A stretch of DNA of 64,000 nt from Pseudomonadota bacterium (GTDB taxonomy: Bacteria > Pseudomonadota > Gammaproteobacteria > Burkholderiales > Gallionellaceae): positions 62,001-126,000 of the forward strand of contig JAJYLY010000006.1 of NCBI GenBank assembly GCA_021787435.1. The letters are read 5' to 3'. Shown here piece by piece: positions 33,535 through 42,159 of the stretch. Within the stretch, counting starts at the first letter, position 1. Each line of letters begins with the position of its first letter. The notes under the pieces were generated by a model. That model did no database searches and was not told the origin of the DNA. It worked only from the letters and a program-made list of their open reading frames with translations. Position numbers and translations under genes: made by a program.

Positions 33535-34715
33535 GTGCGGCAGAAAAGATCCCCAAGAATCCGGTTATTTCCTGTCAGTCCTTCGGGCATGACAGGGAAG
33601 GCTTTCCGTCTGTGCTGGATGCAGGTGAAGCCCGGTATCTCAACAGGGGCAGTCTCGCAATCGCTTATGCATTGCAGCGGGTCGGCATCTCTAGCGGCGA
33701 TGAAGTGCTGATGCCGGCATACCATTGCTTGGCCATGGTCGAGCCGGTGAATTGGACCGGGGCAAACCCTGTATTTTTTCGCATAAAAGAAGATACTTCG
33801 CTTGATCTGGCTGACATCGAGCAGCGATTGACCGGATCGACCCGCGTTCTGATCGCCCCGCACTATTTCGGATTCCATCAGGACATGCCTAAAATACGCG
33901 CATTCTGCGATCGGCATCATCTCGTTTTGATAGAAGACTGCGCGCATGCCTTTCTTGGCAGGATGGCCGGCCATCCACTGGGCTATTACGGCGATTACGC
34001 GATCGGCAGCGCATGGAAATTCTTTCCTGTGGATGAAGGCGCGTGCGTCGTCTCTTCGCGAGGAGGTCTCTCCGGCGCCGCCACGGAACCGAGGGGGATT
34101 TTTTCCGAAATAAAGTCTCTCATGAATACGCTGGAATATGCGGTGGAATATCGCCGCCTGGGGTGGTTCAATCCGGTTTTCCGCTTGGTGTTCAGGCTCA
34201 AGGATGGGCTTTGGAATGTGCTGAAGCGCAGGCCGCCTACGTCTTTGCAGACTGTTGTTCGCCAAGAGAATCCGGGAGGTTCTACCGGATTTGACGAAAG
34301 CAGAGTAAGTCAGGCTATCTCGAGATCATCCCGCCTGATCATGACCGTTTCCTCGAAATCGAGGATGGCCCAGAACAGAAGAGAAAATTATCTGAAACTC
34401 CTGTCGCGCCTAGGCGATCTCCCGGGTTGTCGGCCGTTGTTTGGAAGCCTCCCCGATGGCGTGGTTCCCCATGTTTTCCCGCTCGTGATCGAAAATCCAG
34501 AGAAGATATTTCACAGGCTCAAGGACGAGGGGGTGCCTGTCATCCGCTTTGGCGAATATTTGTCGGGGGACATGCAAAAGGGACTATGCACGGTGAGCGA
34601 GGATTATTCGAGGCGGGTCTTTCAGTTTCCCTGTCATCAGGATTTGAAGGCTGAAGAACTGGAATGGATGATGGATAGGATCGCGGACATACTCTTGCGC
34701 TACGAACAGGAATGA
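33531..34715 (+). CDS. DegT/DnrJ/EryC1/StrS-type aminotransferase
   Basis: A 394-residue PLP enzyme that would convert a keto sugar to an amino sugar or act on a related substrate. LNRGSLAIAYALQRVG, DEVLMPAYHCLAMVEPVNW, LIEDCAHAFLG (with the PLP-binding Asp) and GSAWKFFPVDEGACVVSS are the family landmarks. The Lys in AWKFFPVDEG is the expected Schiff-base residue; the usual GEGG is changed to DEGA, as in other polysaccharide-locus members. It overlaps genes on both sides by four bases (33531 and 34712), so it is translated together with the two GNAT-like proteins. Confidence 0.85.
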   Translation: MSAAEKIPKNPVISCQSFGHDREGFPSVLDAGEARYLNRGSLAIAYALQRVGISSGDEVLMPAYHCLAMVEPVNWTGANPVFFRIKEDTSLDLADIEQRLTGSTRVLIAPHYFGFHQDMPKIRAFCDRHHLVLIEDCAHAFLGRMAGHPLGYYGDYAIGSAWKFFPVDEGACVVSSRGGLSGAATEPRGIFSEIKSLMNTLEYAVEYRRLGWFNPVFRLVFRLKDGLWNVLKRRPPTSLQTVVRQENPGGSTGFDESRVSQAISRSSRLIMTVSSKSRMAQNRRENYLKLLSRLGDLPGCRPLFGSLPDGVVPHVFPLVIENPEKIFHRLKDEGVPVIRFGEYLSGDMQKGLCTVSEDYSRRVFQFPCHQDLKAEELEWMMDRIADILLRYEQE

Positions 34716-35716
34716 AGATGAATTGGAAACTTTACCCCATCGATGAATTCGAACGCCATCAGGATGACTGGCAGAGGCTCAACCGGAAGGCGAAGGCTTC
34801 CCCTTTGCTTGATACTGCTTTTCTTTTTCCCGCCTTGAAGATGTTCGGCTCGGGCAAGGAGCTTCTCGCAGTGTATGGAGAGGAGCCGTGCGCAATGGCC
34901 ATACTGATGCCCAAAGGGGCGCTGGGATGGGCGACGTTCCAGCCTTCCCAGGCACCCATGGGCGCGTGGTTGCACGAGGATGGCATGGATTTGCAGTTGC
35001 TGCTCGCGAAGCTGCTGAGAGCGCTGCCCGGGTTGCCAGTCATCTTCGGACTGACGCAGCAGGACCCTGATCTTGTGCCAAGGCCGGCCGACAAGCCCGA
35101 TTTGAAGACGCTGGATTACATCGATACTGCGAGAATCACCGTCGAAGGCAGCTTTGACCAGTACTGGCAGTCGCGCGGGAAGAACTTGCGGCATAACATG
35201 AAAAAGCAGAGGAACAATCTGGAAAAGATGGGGATCGACACGAGGCTTGAGCTGATCACGGAGCCAGGGGATGTGGCGGAGGCGATCGCGGATTATGGCC
35301 GCATCGAAAGTGCAGGTTGGAAAGCGGAAGGAGGCACAGCCATCCATCCTGACAACGATCAGGGCAGGTTCTACAGGACGATGCTGGAAGCGTTTTGCAG
35401 GCAGGGGGCTGGGCGGATTTATCGGTATTGGTACAATGACAAGATCGCTGTGATGGATTTGTGCATCGAAGGAAACGGCAGCATCATCATACTGAAGACC
35501 ACATATGACGAGTCGGTGAGCAATGGGACTTCCCCGGCATTCCTCATGCGTCAGGATTCCTTCAGGCAGATATTCGATGAGGGAAGCCTGAAGAGGATAG
35601 AGTTTTATGGAAAGCTGATGGAATGGCATACGAAATGGAGCGAAGAAGTGCGAACCATGTATCATGTAAATTATTTCAGGTGGTCGTTTCTTCCGCGCTT
35701 GCGCCGCAGTGCGTGA
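34712..35716 (+). CDS. second BioF2/FemAB-like GNAT acyltransferase
   Basis: A 334-residue GNAT-fold protein. FDQYWQSRGKNLRHNMKKQR, IADYGRIESAGWKAEGGTAI, MLEAFCRQGAGRIYRYWYN and KTTYDESVSNGTSPAFLMRQ match the BioF2-like acetyltransferase family common in exosortase clusters. It is distinct in sequence from the protein at 32449 although both share the fold. Start at 34712 gives an ATGA overlap with the aminotransferase stop; ATG 34718 is an alternative. Together with the aminotransferase and the acyl-CoA ligase downstream it suggests N-acylation of an amino sugar. Confidence 0.82.
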   Translation: MKMNWKLYPIDEFERHQDDWQRLNRKAKASPLLDTAFLFPALKMFGSGKELLAVYGEEPCAMAILMPKGALGWATFQPSQAPMGAWLHEDGMDLQLLLAKLLRALPGLPVIFGLTQQDPDLVPRPADKPDLKTLDYIDTARITVEGSFDQYWQSRGKNLRHNMKKQRNNLEKMGIDTRLELITEPGDVAEAIADYGRIESAGWKAEGGTAIHPDNDQGRFYRTMLEAFCRQGAGRIYRYWYNDKIAVMDLCIEGNGSIIILKTTYDESVSNGTSPAFLMRQDSFRQIFDEGSLKRIEFYGKLMEWHTKWSEEVRTMYHVNYFRWSFLPRLRRSA

Positions 35717-35755
35717 AGTTACGATCCGCTGCGGAAGAACTGGAGATTTTGCGTC

Positions 35756-37318
35756 ATGGCAGAGCTTTTGCATGAACTGATATCCGAAACTGCTAAATGC
35801 ATGCCCGAAAGGGAGGCGCTGGTCTATCAGAAATCGCGTTTGAGTTATGGGGAGCTTGCTGCCGAAGTCTCCCGTGTCGCCGGCACACTGCTGGGTCTTG
35901 GGCTTGCAAAATCAGAGCGGGTCGCGGTCTATCTTGAGAAGCGCATCGAAACCGTCACCGCGATGTTCGGCGCGTCCGCCGCGGGTGGGGTGTTCGTTCC
36001 GGTGAACCCAGTCCTGAAAGCCGAGCAGGTGGCTTACATACTTAAGGACTGCAATGTGCGCATCCTAGTCACTTCCGCCGATCGGTTGAAGCTGCTTTCC
36101 GGACCCTTGCAGGACTGCCGCGATCTGCATACCGTTATCGTCGTGGGTGATGAAGTTCCCGGGATTGCCGGGCTCGATGTGCTTCAATGGGATGGGGCTG
36201 TCCGTGAGGGAGGGAAAGGGCACCGGATCATCAACAGCGATATGGCGGCGATACTCTACACTTCGGGTAGCACAGGCAAGCCCAAGGGGGTGGTGCTCTC
36301 GCACCTGAACATGGTGACCGGGGCGAAGAGCGTTGCGCAGTATCTGGAAAATACACATGAGGACCGCATCCTCTCGGTTCTGCCGCTGAGTTTCGATTAC
36401 GGGTTCAGCCAGCTCACGACTGCGTTTCATGTCGGGGCCACGGCCGTGCTGATGAACTACCTTCTGCCCAGGGATATTGTGAGGGCCGCGGAAAAGGAAC
36501 GCATCACCGGGCTTGCCGCAGTGCCGCCGCTTTGGATACAGCTTGCCCAGATAGAGTGGCCAATTGGTGCGGCAGGCCGGCTGCGCTATTTCACCAATTC
36601 GGGCGGCGCGATGCCCCTGACCACGCTAAAAGATCTGCGTGCCCATTTCCCCAATGCGAGCCCCTATCTCATGTATGGGCTGACCGAGGCATTCCGTTCT
36701 ACCTATCTGCCGCCCGAAGAAGTTGATCGCCGTCCCGATTCGATAGGCCAGGCGATCCCCAATGCGGAGATCATGGTGGTGAGGGAAGACGGTTCTCACT
36801 GCGCGCCCGGTGAGCCGGGGGAGCTCGTGCATCGCGGCGCGCTGGTCTCTCTTGGATACTGGAACGATCCTGAAAAGACCGCCGAGCGCTTCAAGCCTGC
36901 GCCCAACCGTGAAAGCGGGCTTACCATGGCCGAGATGGCTGTATGGTCAGGCGACACGGTGCGGGTGGACGAGGATGGGTACCTTTACTTCATCAGCCGC
37001 AGAGATGAAATGATCAAGACTTCGGGCTACAGGGTGAGCCCCACCGAGGTTGAGGAAGTGATCTATGCCACCGGGATGGCGGGGGAAGTCGCTGCAGTCG
37101 GCGTGCCGCATCCTGTGCTGGGGCAGGCGATTGTCGTGATCGTCGCGGCGCGAGAAGGGCTGTCCTTGGATGCAGATGCCCTCATGACCGAATGCAGAGA
37201 ACGCCTACCGGCCTATATGGTGCCTGCCGAGATCAGGCCTTATCCGGGCAGCCTGCCGCGCAACCCGAACGGAAAGATAGACAGGAAATTTCTCTTAAAT
37301 GAAATTCTGAACCAGTGA
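35756..37318 (+). CDS. XrtA-associated acyl-CoA ligase (AMP-forming)
   Basis: A 520-residue ANL-superfamily enzyme that adenylates a carboxylic acid and forms a thioester. Motifs: ILYTSGSTGKPKGVVLSHLN (phosphate loop), YLMYGLTEAFRSTYLPPEE, SGDTVRVDEDGYLYFISRRD (ribose-binding Asp), and PRNPNGKIDRKFL (catalytic Lys). It matches the exosortase A-associated ligase family. In other loci this ligase travels with a dedicated acyl carrier protein and a decarboxylase; neither is present here. It could activate the acyl donor for the two GNAT-like enzymes upstream. Last gene of the compact plus-strand operon. Confidence 0.92.
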   Translation: MAELLHELISETAKCMPEREALVYQKSRLSYGELAAEVSRVAGTLLGLGLAKSERVAVYLEKRIETVTAMFGASAAGGVFVPVNPVLKAEQVAYILKDCNVRILVTSADRLKLLSGPLQDCRDLHTVIVVGDEVPGIAGLDVLQWDGAVREGGKGHRIINSDMAAILYTSGSTGKPKGVVLSHLNMVTGAKSVAQYLENTHEDRILSVLPLSFDYGFSQLTTAFHVGATAVLMNYLLPRDIVRAAEKERITGLAAVPPLWIQLAQIEWPIGAAGRLRYFTNSGGAMPLTTLKDLRAHFPNASPYLMYGLTEAFRSTYLPPEEVDRRPDSIGQAIPNAEIMVVREDGSHCAPGEPGELVHRGALVSLGYWNDPEKTAERFKPAPNRESGLTMAEMAVWSGDTVRVDEDGYLYFISRRDEMIKTSGYRVSPTEVEEVIYATGMAGEVAAVGVPHPVLGQAIVVIVAAREGLSLDADALMTECRERLPAYMVPAEIRPYPGSLPRNPNGKIDRKFLLNEILNQ

Positions 37319-37424
37319 GCTGCGTCGAAGCGAAATAATACTGCATTTGGCGCTGACTTTCATGTCTTGCATTTTTGCGAACTGTTTCGCAATGGGAACA
37401 TAATCAATCAGGGAGACAAGAAGA

Positions 37425-38969
37425 GTGCTGTTTAATTCGGTAGAGTTCATTTTTCTGTTTCTTCCAGTGCTTCTCATTATATTTTTTCATCTAGGACGTT
37501 ACAGTCGTCGTCTGGCAGCACTCTGGCTTGCTGCGGGTTCGTTTTTCTTTTATGCCTGGTGGAATCCTTCCTATATTGGGCTTTTGCTTGCTTCTATAGC
37601 ATTTAACTACTCCGTGGGGTATGCGTTGGCACGCAGCAACGATATCGTTTCACCCAGGCGCAATCTGCTGCTGGCTCTGGGGGTAATCACCGACTTGTCA
37701 TTGCTTGGTTACTACAAATACGCCAATTTTTTTATCCAGACAACCAATGCTGCGATTGGGACATCTTATGGTTTTGCAGACATCGTTTTACCTTTGGGCA
37801 TTTCATTTTTTACCTTTACACAGATTGCATTTCTGGTGGATGCTGCGCGCGGCGAAGCACGGGAATTCAACTTCATCCATTACAGTTTGTTCGTCAGTTA
37901 TTTTCCCCATCTGATTGCCGGACCGATTTTGCATCACAAGGAGATGATGCCGCAGTTTGGGCGTGCCTCAACCTATCGTTTCAGTATGGATGATTTCACA
38001 GTTGGATTGACGATTTTTGCGCTTGGATTGTTCAAAAAAGTCGTTATCGCAGATGGCGTTGGACCTTATGCGGGCATTTTGTTTGCCTCTGTGGATCACG
38101 GTGATACTCTGGGCCTATTTCAGGCATGGGAAGGCGCGCTGGCCTATACCCTGCAACTGTATTTTGATTTTTCCGGTTATTCCGACATGGCTATTGGTCT
38201 TTCCTGCATGATTGGTGTGCGTCTCCCGCTGAATTTCAATTCGCCATACAAGGCCGCCAATATTGCTGATTTCTGGCGTCGCTGGCACATGACCCTGTCG
38301 CGTTTTTTGCGTGATTACCTTTATTTTCCGCTGGGTGGCAATAGAAGAGGTCAAGGTCGTCGATATGTCAACCTGATGGCGACTATGTTGCTTGGTGGCC
38401 TGTGGCATGGCGCAGGCTGGACTTTTGTTATCTGGGGTGGCTTGCACGGTGCTTATTTGATAATTCACCAGGTATGGCAGTCAATGAGGATCAGGCTAGG
38501 TTACGGCCACACATCTGCATCGGGTCGTTTCATGGGTGTGGGACTCACCTTCGTCGCAGTTGTTGTGGGTTGGGTATTTTTTCGCGCGCAAACTTTTCAT
38601 GGTGCCATATCTATGCTTCGCAGTATGGGCGGGCTTAATGGTGTCAGCCTGCCTGATGCCATCGCCTTGCATCTTGGGCCATTTGCCTCGCGTCTTAGCA
38701 GTTTAGGAGTGGTTTTCAATCCGGGTGGCGGACATGAATTTGTAATGAATGCCGTCTGGGTGTTTGTGTTGTTGCCGGTTGTATTTTTAGCGCCCAATAC
38801 CCAGCAGATTCTGTATCGATTCAGGCCCGCACTGGATCAACGAGCGGATGACACTACTGCATTGGGTTGGTCACCTGATTTGCGCTGGGGCATTGCCATG
38901 GCAATCGTGCTTGCTGCTGGCTTGTTGTCCCTCGCTCATCCGGGCGAGTTTCTCTACTTCCAGTTTTAA
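37425..38969 (+). CDS. MBOAT-family O-acyltransferase (AlgI-like)
   Basis: A 514-residue polytopic enzyme with about eleven membrane helices. The MBOAT landmarks are clear: FNSPYKAANIADFWRRWHMT with SRFLRDYLYFPLGGNRRG, and LLGGLWHGAGWTFVIWGGLH carrying the catalytic His. It passes an acyl group, usually acetyl, across the membrane onto a polysaccharide, as AlgI does for alginate. It starts with GTG behind GGGAGA. The next gene, ten bases after its stop, encodes an SGNH-like partner. Base composition and codon use appear more AT-rich than the XrtA genes before it. Confidence 0.93.
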   Translation: MLFNSVEFIFLFLPVLLIIFFHLGRYSRRLAALWLAAGSFFFYAWWNPSYIGLLLASIAFNYSVGYALARSNDIVSPRRNLLLALGVITDLSLLGYYKYANFFIQTTNAAIGTSYGFADIVLPLGISFFTFTQIAFLVDAARGEAREFNFIHYSLFVSYFPHLIAGPILHHKEMMPQFGRASTYRFSMDDFTVGLTIFALGLFKKVVIADGVGPYAGILFASVDHGDTLGLFQAWEGALAYTLQLYFDFSGYSDMAIGLSCMIGVRLPLNFNSPYKAANIADFWRRWHMTLSRFLRDYLYFPLGGNRRGQGRRYVNLMATMLLGGLWHGAGWTFVIWGGLHGAYLIIHQVWQSMRIRLGYGHTSASGRFMGVGLTFVAVVVGWVFFRAQTFHGAISMLRSMGGLNGVSLPDAIALHLGPFASRLSSLGVVFNPGGGHEFVMNAVWVFVLLPVVFLAPNTQQILYRFRPALDQRADDTTALGWSPDLRWGIAMAIVLAAGLLSLAHPGEFLYFQF

Positions 38970-38978
38970 TTCCTCGCG

Positions 38979-40244
38979 ATGAAACATTACCTGTTTTTTT
39001 GGCTGGCCTTAACCGCATGTCTGATGCTGGTTATGGGCGCAATCAATTTTGTCGTCGATCCTTATGGGATATTTTATGTTGTAGACAAAGTTGGTTTCAA
39101 TAGCGTTAAACCCGCAGCGGGTGGACATGGAGCTACGGGAAAGTATTACCGGGTGATGGGGGTTCAGCCACGCGGGGTGATTCTGGGCAATTCGCGTGCG
39201 GAAGTGGGGTTTGATCCGTTGTCTGCTGCCTGGCCCGAAAAAGCGCGCCCGGTATTTAATTTGGCATTGCCAGGCACGGGTCCTCGCTCTAGTCTGGAGT
39301 CCCTGCAGCATGTGCTGAACGATGCTCAAGAAGGCCATGCAGTAAAGCCGGAGGTGGTTGTATGGGGTATCGATTTTATGAATTTCCTTGACAACATTCA
39401 TGAGCCGGGCCAGTCGCCTCCAAAGAATAACAGACTGCTGGCTAGTTCTTTCGGTTCGGAATTTCCAATACATTTTCCAAGGCAGATAAAGGATTATGCG
39501 GACGCTACATTTTCGTTTGACGCTTTTGTAGATTCAATCAGGACGATTGCCAGTCAGTCAGATCCTTACGTCGAGAATTTAACAGCTTTTGGATTCAATC
39601 CCATGCATGACTACATAAAAATTTCTGCTGATGAAGGATATTGGGCTGTATTCCGCCAGAGAGATATTGAGAATGTCAAAGCGTATTTGCGCCGTTCGAC
39701 GAATTTATACGATGGCGCAGGCAACTCCTCGCCGGATTTGGATAATCTTCGCGCAGTGATACGCCTTTGCAGACAGCATGGCATTGAGTTGCACCTCGTG
39801 ATTTATCCGTATCACGCGCATTTGCTTGAAATTTTTCGCATTACAGGGCACTGGCCTGCTTTTGAGGCATGGAAGCGCGAGGTTGTGCGTATCGTTGCAT
39901 CCGAATCTTCGCAGAATAAAGATAATACTGTTTCATTGTGGGACTTTAGCCAGTTTAATGAACTGACTGAGGAGGCTGTTCCCGCCAAGGCAGACCGCAA
40001 GAGCAAAATGCATTGGTATTGGGAGGCGGGACACTTCAAGAAAGAATTGGGTGAGCTGGTTTTAGACAGGTTATTCGGTCATCAAGGTGCAAGAGAAGAC
40101 TTCGGGGTGCTGCTCAATAAGCAAAATCTGGAAGCGCATCTTGCCATAGAACGGGTTAGGGAGGCTGACTACCGCCGCAGATATTCCGCTGATGTTGAGC
40201 AACTGCAGAAGATCGATATGGAAATATTGTCCAGGAAGCATTGA
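38979..40244 (+). CDS. SGNH-like membrane-anchored protein, partner of the MBOAT acyltransferase
   Basis: A 421-residue protein with one N-terminal membrane anchor (FFWLALTACLMLVMGAINFV) and a periplasmic domain. GVILGNSRAEVGFDPLSAAW contains a G-N-S-R block in the place of the SGNH nucleophile motif. KMHWYWEAGHFKKELGELVL near the end supplies a candidate downstream His. The arrangement MBOAT plus SGNH-like protein recalls AlgI with AlgJ/AlgX, and PatA/PatB, where the second protein completes O-acetyl transfer to the glycan. I do not recognise an exact named family, so catalytic activity is inferred. Confidence 0.7.
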   Translation: MKHYLFFWLALTACLMLVMGAINFVVDPYGIFYVVDKVGFNSVKPAAGGHGATGKYYRVMGVQPRGVILGNSRAEVGFDPLSAAWPEKARPVFNLALPGTGPRSSLESLQHVLNDAQEGHAVKPEVVVWGIDFMNFLDNIHEPGQSPPKNNRLLASSFGSEFPIHFPRQIKDYADATFSFDAFVDSIRTIASQSDPYVENLTAFGFNPMHDYIKISADEGYWAVFRQRDIENVKAYLRRSTNLYDGAGNSSPDLDNLRAVIRLCRQHGIELHLVIYPYHAHLLEIFRITGHWPAFEAWKREVVRIVASESSQNKDNTVSLWDFSQFNELTEEAVPAKADRKSKMHWYWEAGHFKKELGELVLDRLFGHQGAREDFGVLLNKQNLEAHLAIERVREADYRRRYSADVEQLQKIDMEILSRKH

Positions 40245-40331
40245 ATCAGCACGTGATATTGGCCAACGTTTTTTTTCGTCATGAAAAAGGGCGGTTTCCC
40301 TCCCCATTCAACAAACTTTTAACTGTCAGGC

Positions 40332-40773
40332 TTAATACATCATTTTCTGACGACAAACCAGTCCCGTGAGGCCGATGCCAAGTAGCAGGATGCTTCCAGG
40401 TTCTGGTACGGTGACAGGGTATGTGTTCGTCGCGCTAGTTATGTAGCCGTTGGAACCAGCGGTAAATGTTCCGTTGACGTTTATATAATTGTCGTTGACG
40501 GCATTGGGTCCTGCCGAGGCTTTCTGCTGTGCTTGTGAGTGATGTGTTTGCGGCACTGGTAATTGCGTCAGAAATAATCTTGATCACAGTGGTGTCCGGA
40601 AGTTGTCCCGGAACGTTGCTGTCCAGACTGACATAGTGGACAGATTCACCATTCGAAGTCTTAAGCGAAATGAAGGGGTGAAGCTGCCTGACTGATTTCG
40701 GTGAGGATGAAACCTTGTATAAATTCATGAGAATAGGCTTGTGTAAGTTCTGCCGATAAGGCCGCTTTAGCAT
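40332..40773 (-). pseudogene. PEP-CTERM protein gene, frameshifted remnant
   Basis: The last 35 codons (40332–40440) encode a classic exosortase sorting tail: YPVTVPEPGSILLLGIGLTG then LVCRQKMMY. That frame is open only back to about 40580 and starts with an unconvincing GTG at 40556. A neighbouring frame is open from 40773 to 40435 and reads GESVHYVSLDSNVPGQLPD followed by a Ser/Thr/Ala-rich stretch, low-complexity sequence that would join naturally to NAVNDNYINVNGTFTAGSNG in the tail frame. A frameshift near 40500–40560 is the simplest reading. No signal peptide is seen. If intact it would be the local XrtA substrate. Confidence 0.6.
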
Positions 40774-40806
40774 TCTTTCCGGTTGGCCATTGCGGCATGA
40801 ATTGGC

Positions 40807-40834
40807 TTGACGATTCCGTATATTTAGTTATAAT
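40807..40834 (+). promoter_or_regulatory. sigma-70 promoter of the rpsF operon
   Basis: TTGACG (40807–40812), 16 bases, TATAAT (40829–40834). Both boxes are near-perfect and lie about 85 bases ahead of rpsF, as expected for a highly expressed ribosomal protein operon. Confidence 0.75.
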
Positions 40835-40878
40835 CCGCGCCCCTGCCAAGCCGACTAGAGGCTTGCAGCCTTGCTCCA

Positions 40879-40894
40879 CCGTCCTTCATGACGG
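40879..40894 (+). promoter_or_regulatory. leader hairpin ahead of rpsF
   Basis: CCGTC–CTTCAT–GACGG forms a stem-loop in the 5' untranslated region, followed by CACAAGGAG, the rpsF ribosome binding site. Many bacteria have an S6:S18-binding leader hairpin in this position for autoregulation. I cannot confirm that this stem has the required bulge. Confidence 0.35.
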
Positions 40895-40919
40895 GGGGCT
40901 TTAACCACAAGGAGATGCA

Positions 40920-41300
40920 ATGCGACATTATGAAATCGTGTTTATCGTGCACCCCGATCAGAGCGAGCAGGTTCCTGCAATGATCGAGCGCTATCGCACG
41001 CTGGTGACTTCCAAGGGAGGTCAGATCCATCGTCTGGAAGACTGGGGCCGACGCCAGTTGGCCTATGCCATCCAAAAAATCCACAAGGCACACTATGTGC
41101 TGATGAACATCGAATGCAACCAGGAAACGCTGGACGAACTGGAACATGCGTTCCGCTTCAATGATGCAGTCCTGCGCCATCTGACCGTCAAAACCAAGAC
41201 GGCCGTCACTGTTCCATCGGCAATGATGAAGGAAGAAAAATCCCGTTCAGTGCTGAGTGAGGATTTTGTTCAGAGCAGGGATGAAAGCGTCGAAGCTTAA
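40920..41300 (+). CDS. rpsF: 30S ribosomal protein S6
   Basis: A 126-residue S6. [40 protein letters not shown] and YVLMNIECN are near-consensus. The ferredoxin-like core ends near residue 97, and the rest is a polar tail. S6 binds S18 on the platform of the small subunit. A good AAGGAG precedes the start. It heads the operon rpsF–rpsR–rplI; rpsR follows after 29 bases with no priB in between, unlike many betaproteobacteria. Confidence 0.97.
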   Translation: MRHYEIVFIVHPDQSEQVPAMIERYRTLVTSKGGQIHRLEDWGRRQLAYAIQKIHKAHYVLMNIECNQETLDELEHAFRFNDAVLRHLTVKTKTAVTVPSAMMKEEKSRSVLSEDFVQSRDESVEA

Positions 41301-41329
41301 TTCGCACATATCATATTGAAGGGAATATC

Positions 41330-41605
41330 ATGGCTCGTCCATCCAGCAAAAGCACTGATGACAAGAAGAAGCGCTTTTCTCGCAACAACCTGTTCAAGCG
41401 CCGCAAGTTCTGCCGCTTCACAGTCGAGAAAATCGCGGAAGTAGATTACAAGGACGTGAATATCCTGAAGGAATTCATTTCCGAAAACGGCAAGCTGATT
41501 CCGGCTCGCATCACCGGCACCAAGACGCGCTACCAGCGCCAGTTGAGTACCGCCGTGAAGCGCGCGCGTTTCCTGGCTTTGCTGCCTTACACTGATTTGC
41601 ACTAG
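41330..41605 (+). CDS. rpsR: 30S ribosomal protein S18
   Basis: A 91-residue S18. [40 protein letters not shown] and [20 protein letters not shown] are the family signature. The basic N-terminal extension ([20 protein letters not shown]) is longer than in E. coli, where S18 is 75 residues, as in many relatives. Partner of S6 in the 30S platform. It follows rpsF by 29 bases and precedes rplI by nine. Confidence 0.97.
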   Translation: MARPSSKSTDDKKKRFSRNNLFKRRKFCRFTVEKIAEVDYKDVNILKEFISENGKLIPARITGTKTRYQRQLSTAVKRARFLALLPYTDLH

Positions 41606-41614
41606 GGGTATCGC

Positions 41615-42064
41615 ATGCAAATAATTCTGATGGAAAAAGTCGTCAACCTAGGTCAACTGGGTGACGTGGTCAAGGTCAAGAACGGTTATGCACGCAACTT
41701 CCTGATCCCGCAGGGCATGGCAAAGCGCGCAACATCCGCCAACATGGCGGAGTTCGAAGCGCGCCGCGCTGAAATCGAAGCTGCTGACAAGGCCAAGCTG
41801 GCCGATGCGCAGGCCAGAGGCGAAAAGCTCGCGGGGCTCACCGTGCAAATCACCCAGAAGGCAGGGGTGGATGGCCGCTTGTTCGGTTCTGTCACCAATG
41901 CGGACATCGCGACCGCGCTGGCAGCGCTGGGTTTTGAAATCGAGAAGTCGCAGGTGCGCATGGCTGAAGGTCACCTGAAGAACGTGGGCGATCATCCCGT
42001 GAGCATTCAACTGCACACCGATGTCGCAGCAGATATCACGGTCTCGGTGCTCGGCGAACAGTAA
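41615..42064 (+). CDS. rplI: 50S ribosomal protein L9
   Basis: A 149-residue L9. [20 protein letters not shown] and [20 protein letters not shown] form the N-terminal rRNA-binding domain; a long central helix joins it to the C-terminal domain with [17 protein letters not shown]9 binds 23S rRNA at the L1 stalk base and restrains frameshifting. Length and architecture are standard. It ends the ribosomal operon just before an intrinsic terminator at 42091–42114. Confidence 0.97.
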   Translation: MQIILMEKVVNLGQLGDVVKVKNGYARNFLIPQGMAKRATSANMAEFEARRAEIEAADKAKLADAQARGEKLAGLTVQITQKAGVDGRLFGSVTNADIATALAALGFEIEKSQVRMAEGHLKNVGDHPVSIQLHTDVAADITVSVLGEQ

Positions 42065-42090
42065 TACTGCTTTACTAGCGCGTTGTGAAA

Positions 42091-42114
42091 AAGGACTGGA
42101 AACAGTCCTTTTTT
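42091..42114 (+). terminator. intrinsic terminator after rplI
   Basis: AAGGACTG–GAAA–CAGTCCTT is a perfect eight-pair stem with a GAAA tetraloop, preceded by an A run and followed by a T run (TTTTTT from 42109). It closes the rpsF–rpsR–rplI operon ahead of dnaB. Confidence 0.88.
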
Positions 42115-42159
42115 GCGTTGGGCAAGGTAAAATGCGTTTCTTGAAGTCCGGATTCAAAC

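Noticed and set aside
40661-40879. Minus-strand 72-codon frame upstream of the PEP-CTERM remnant as its missing N-terminus
   Set aside because: It has no signal peptide and runs into the rpsF promoter and leader; no continuous reading into the tail could be justified.
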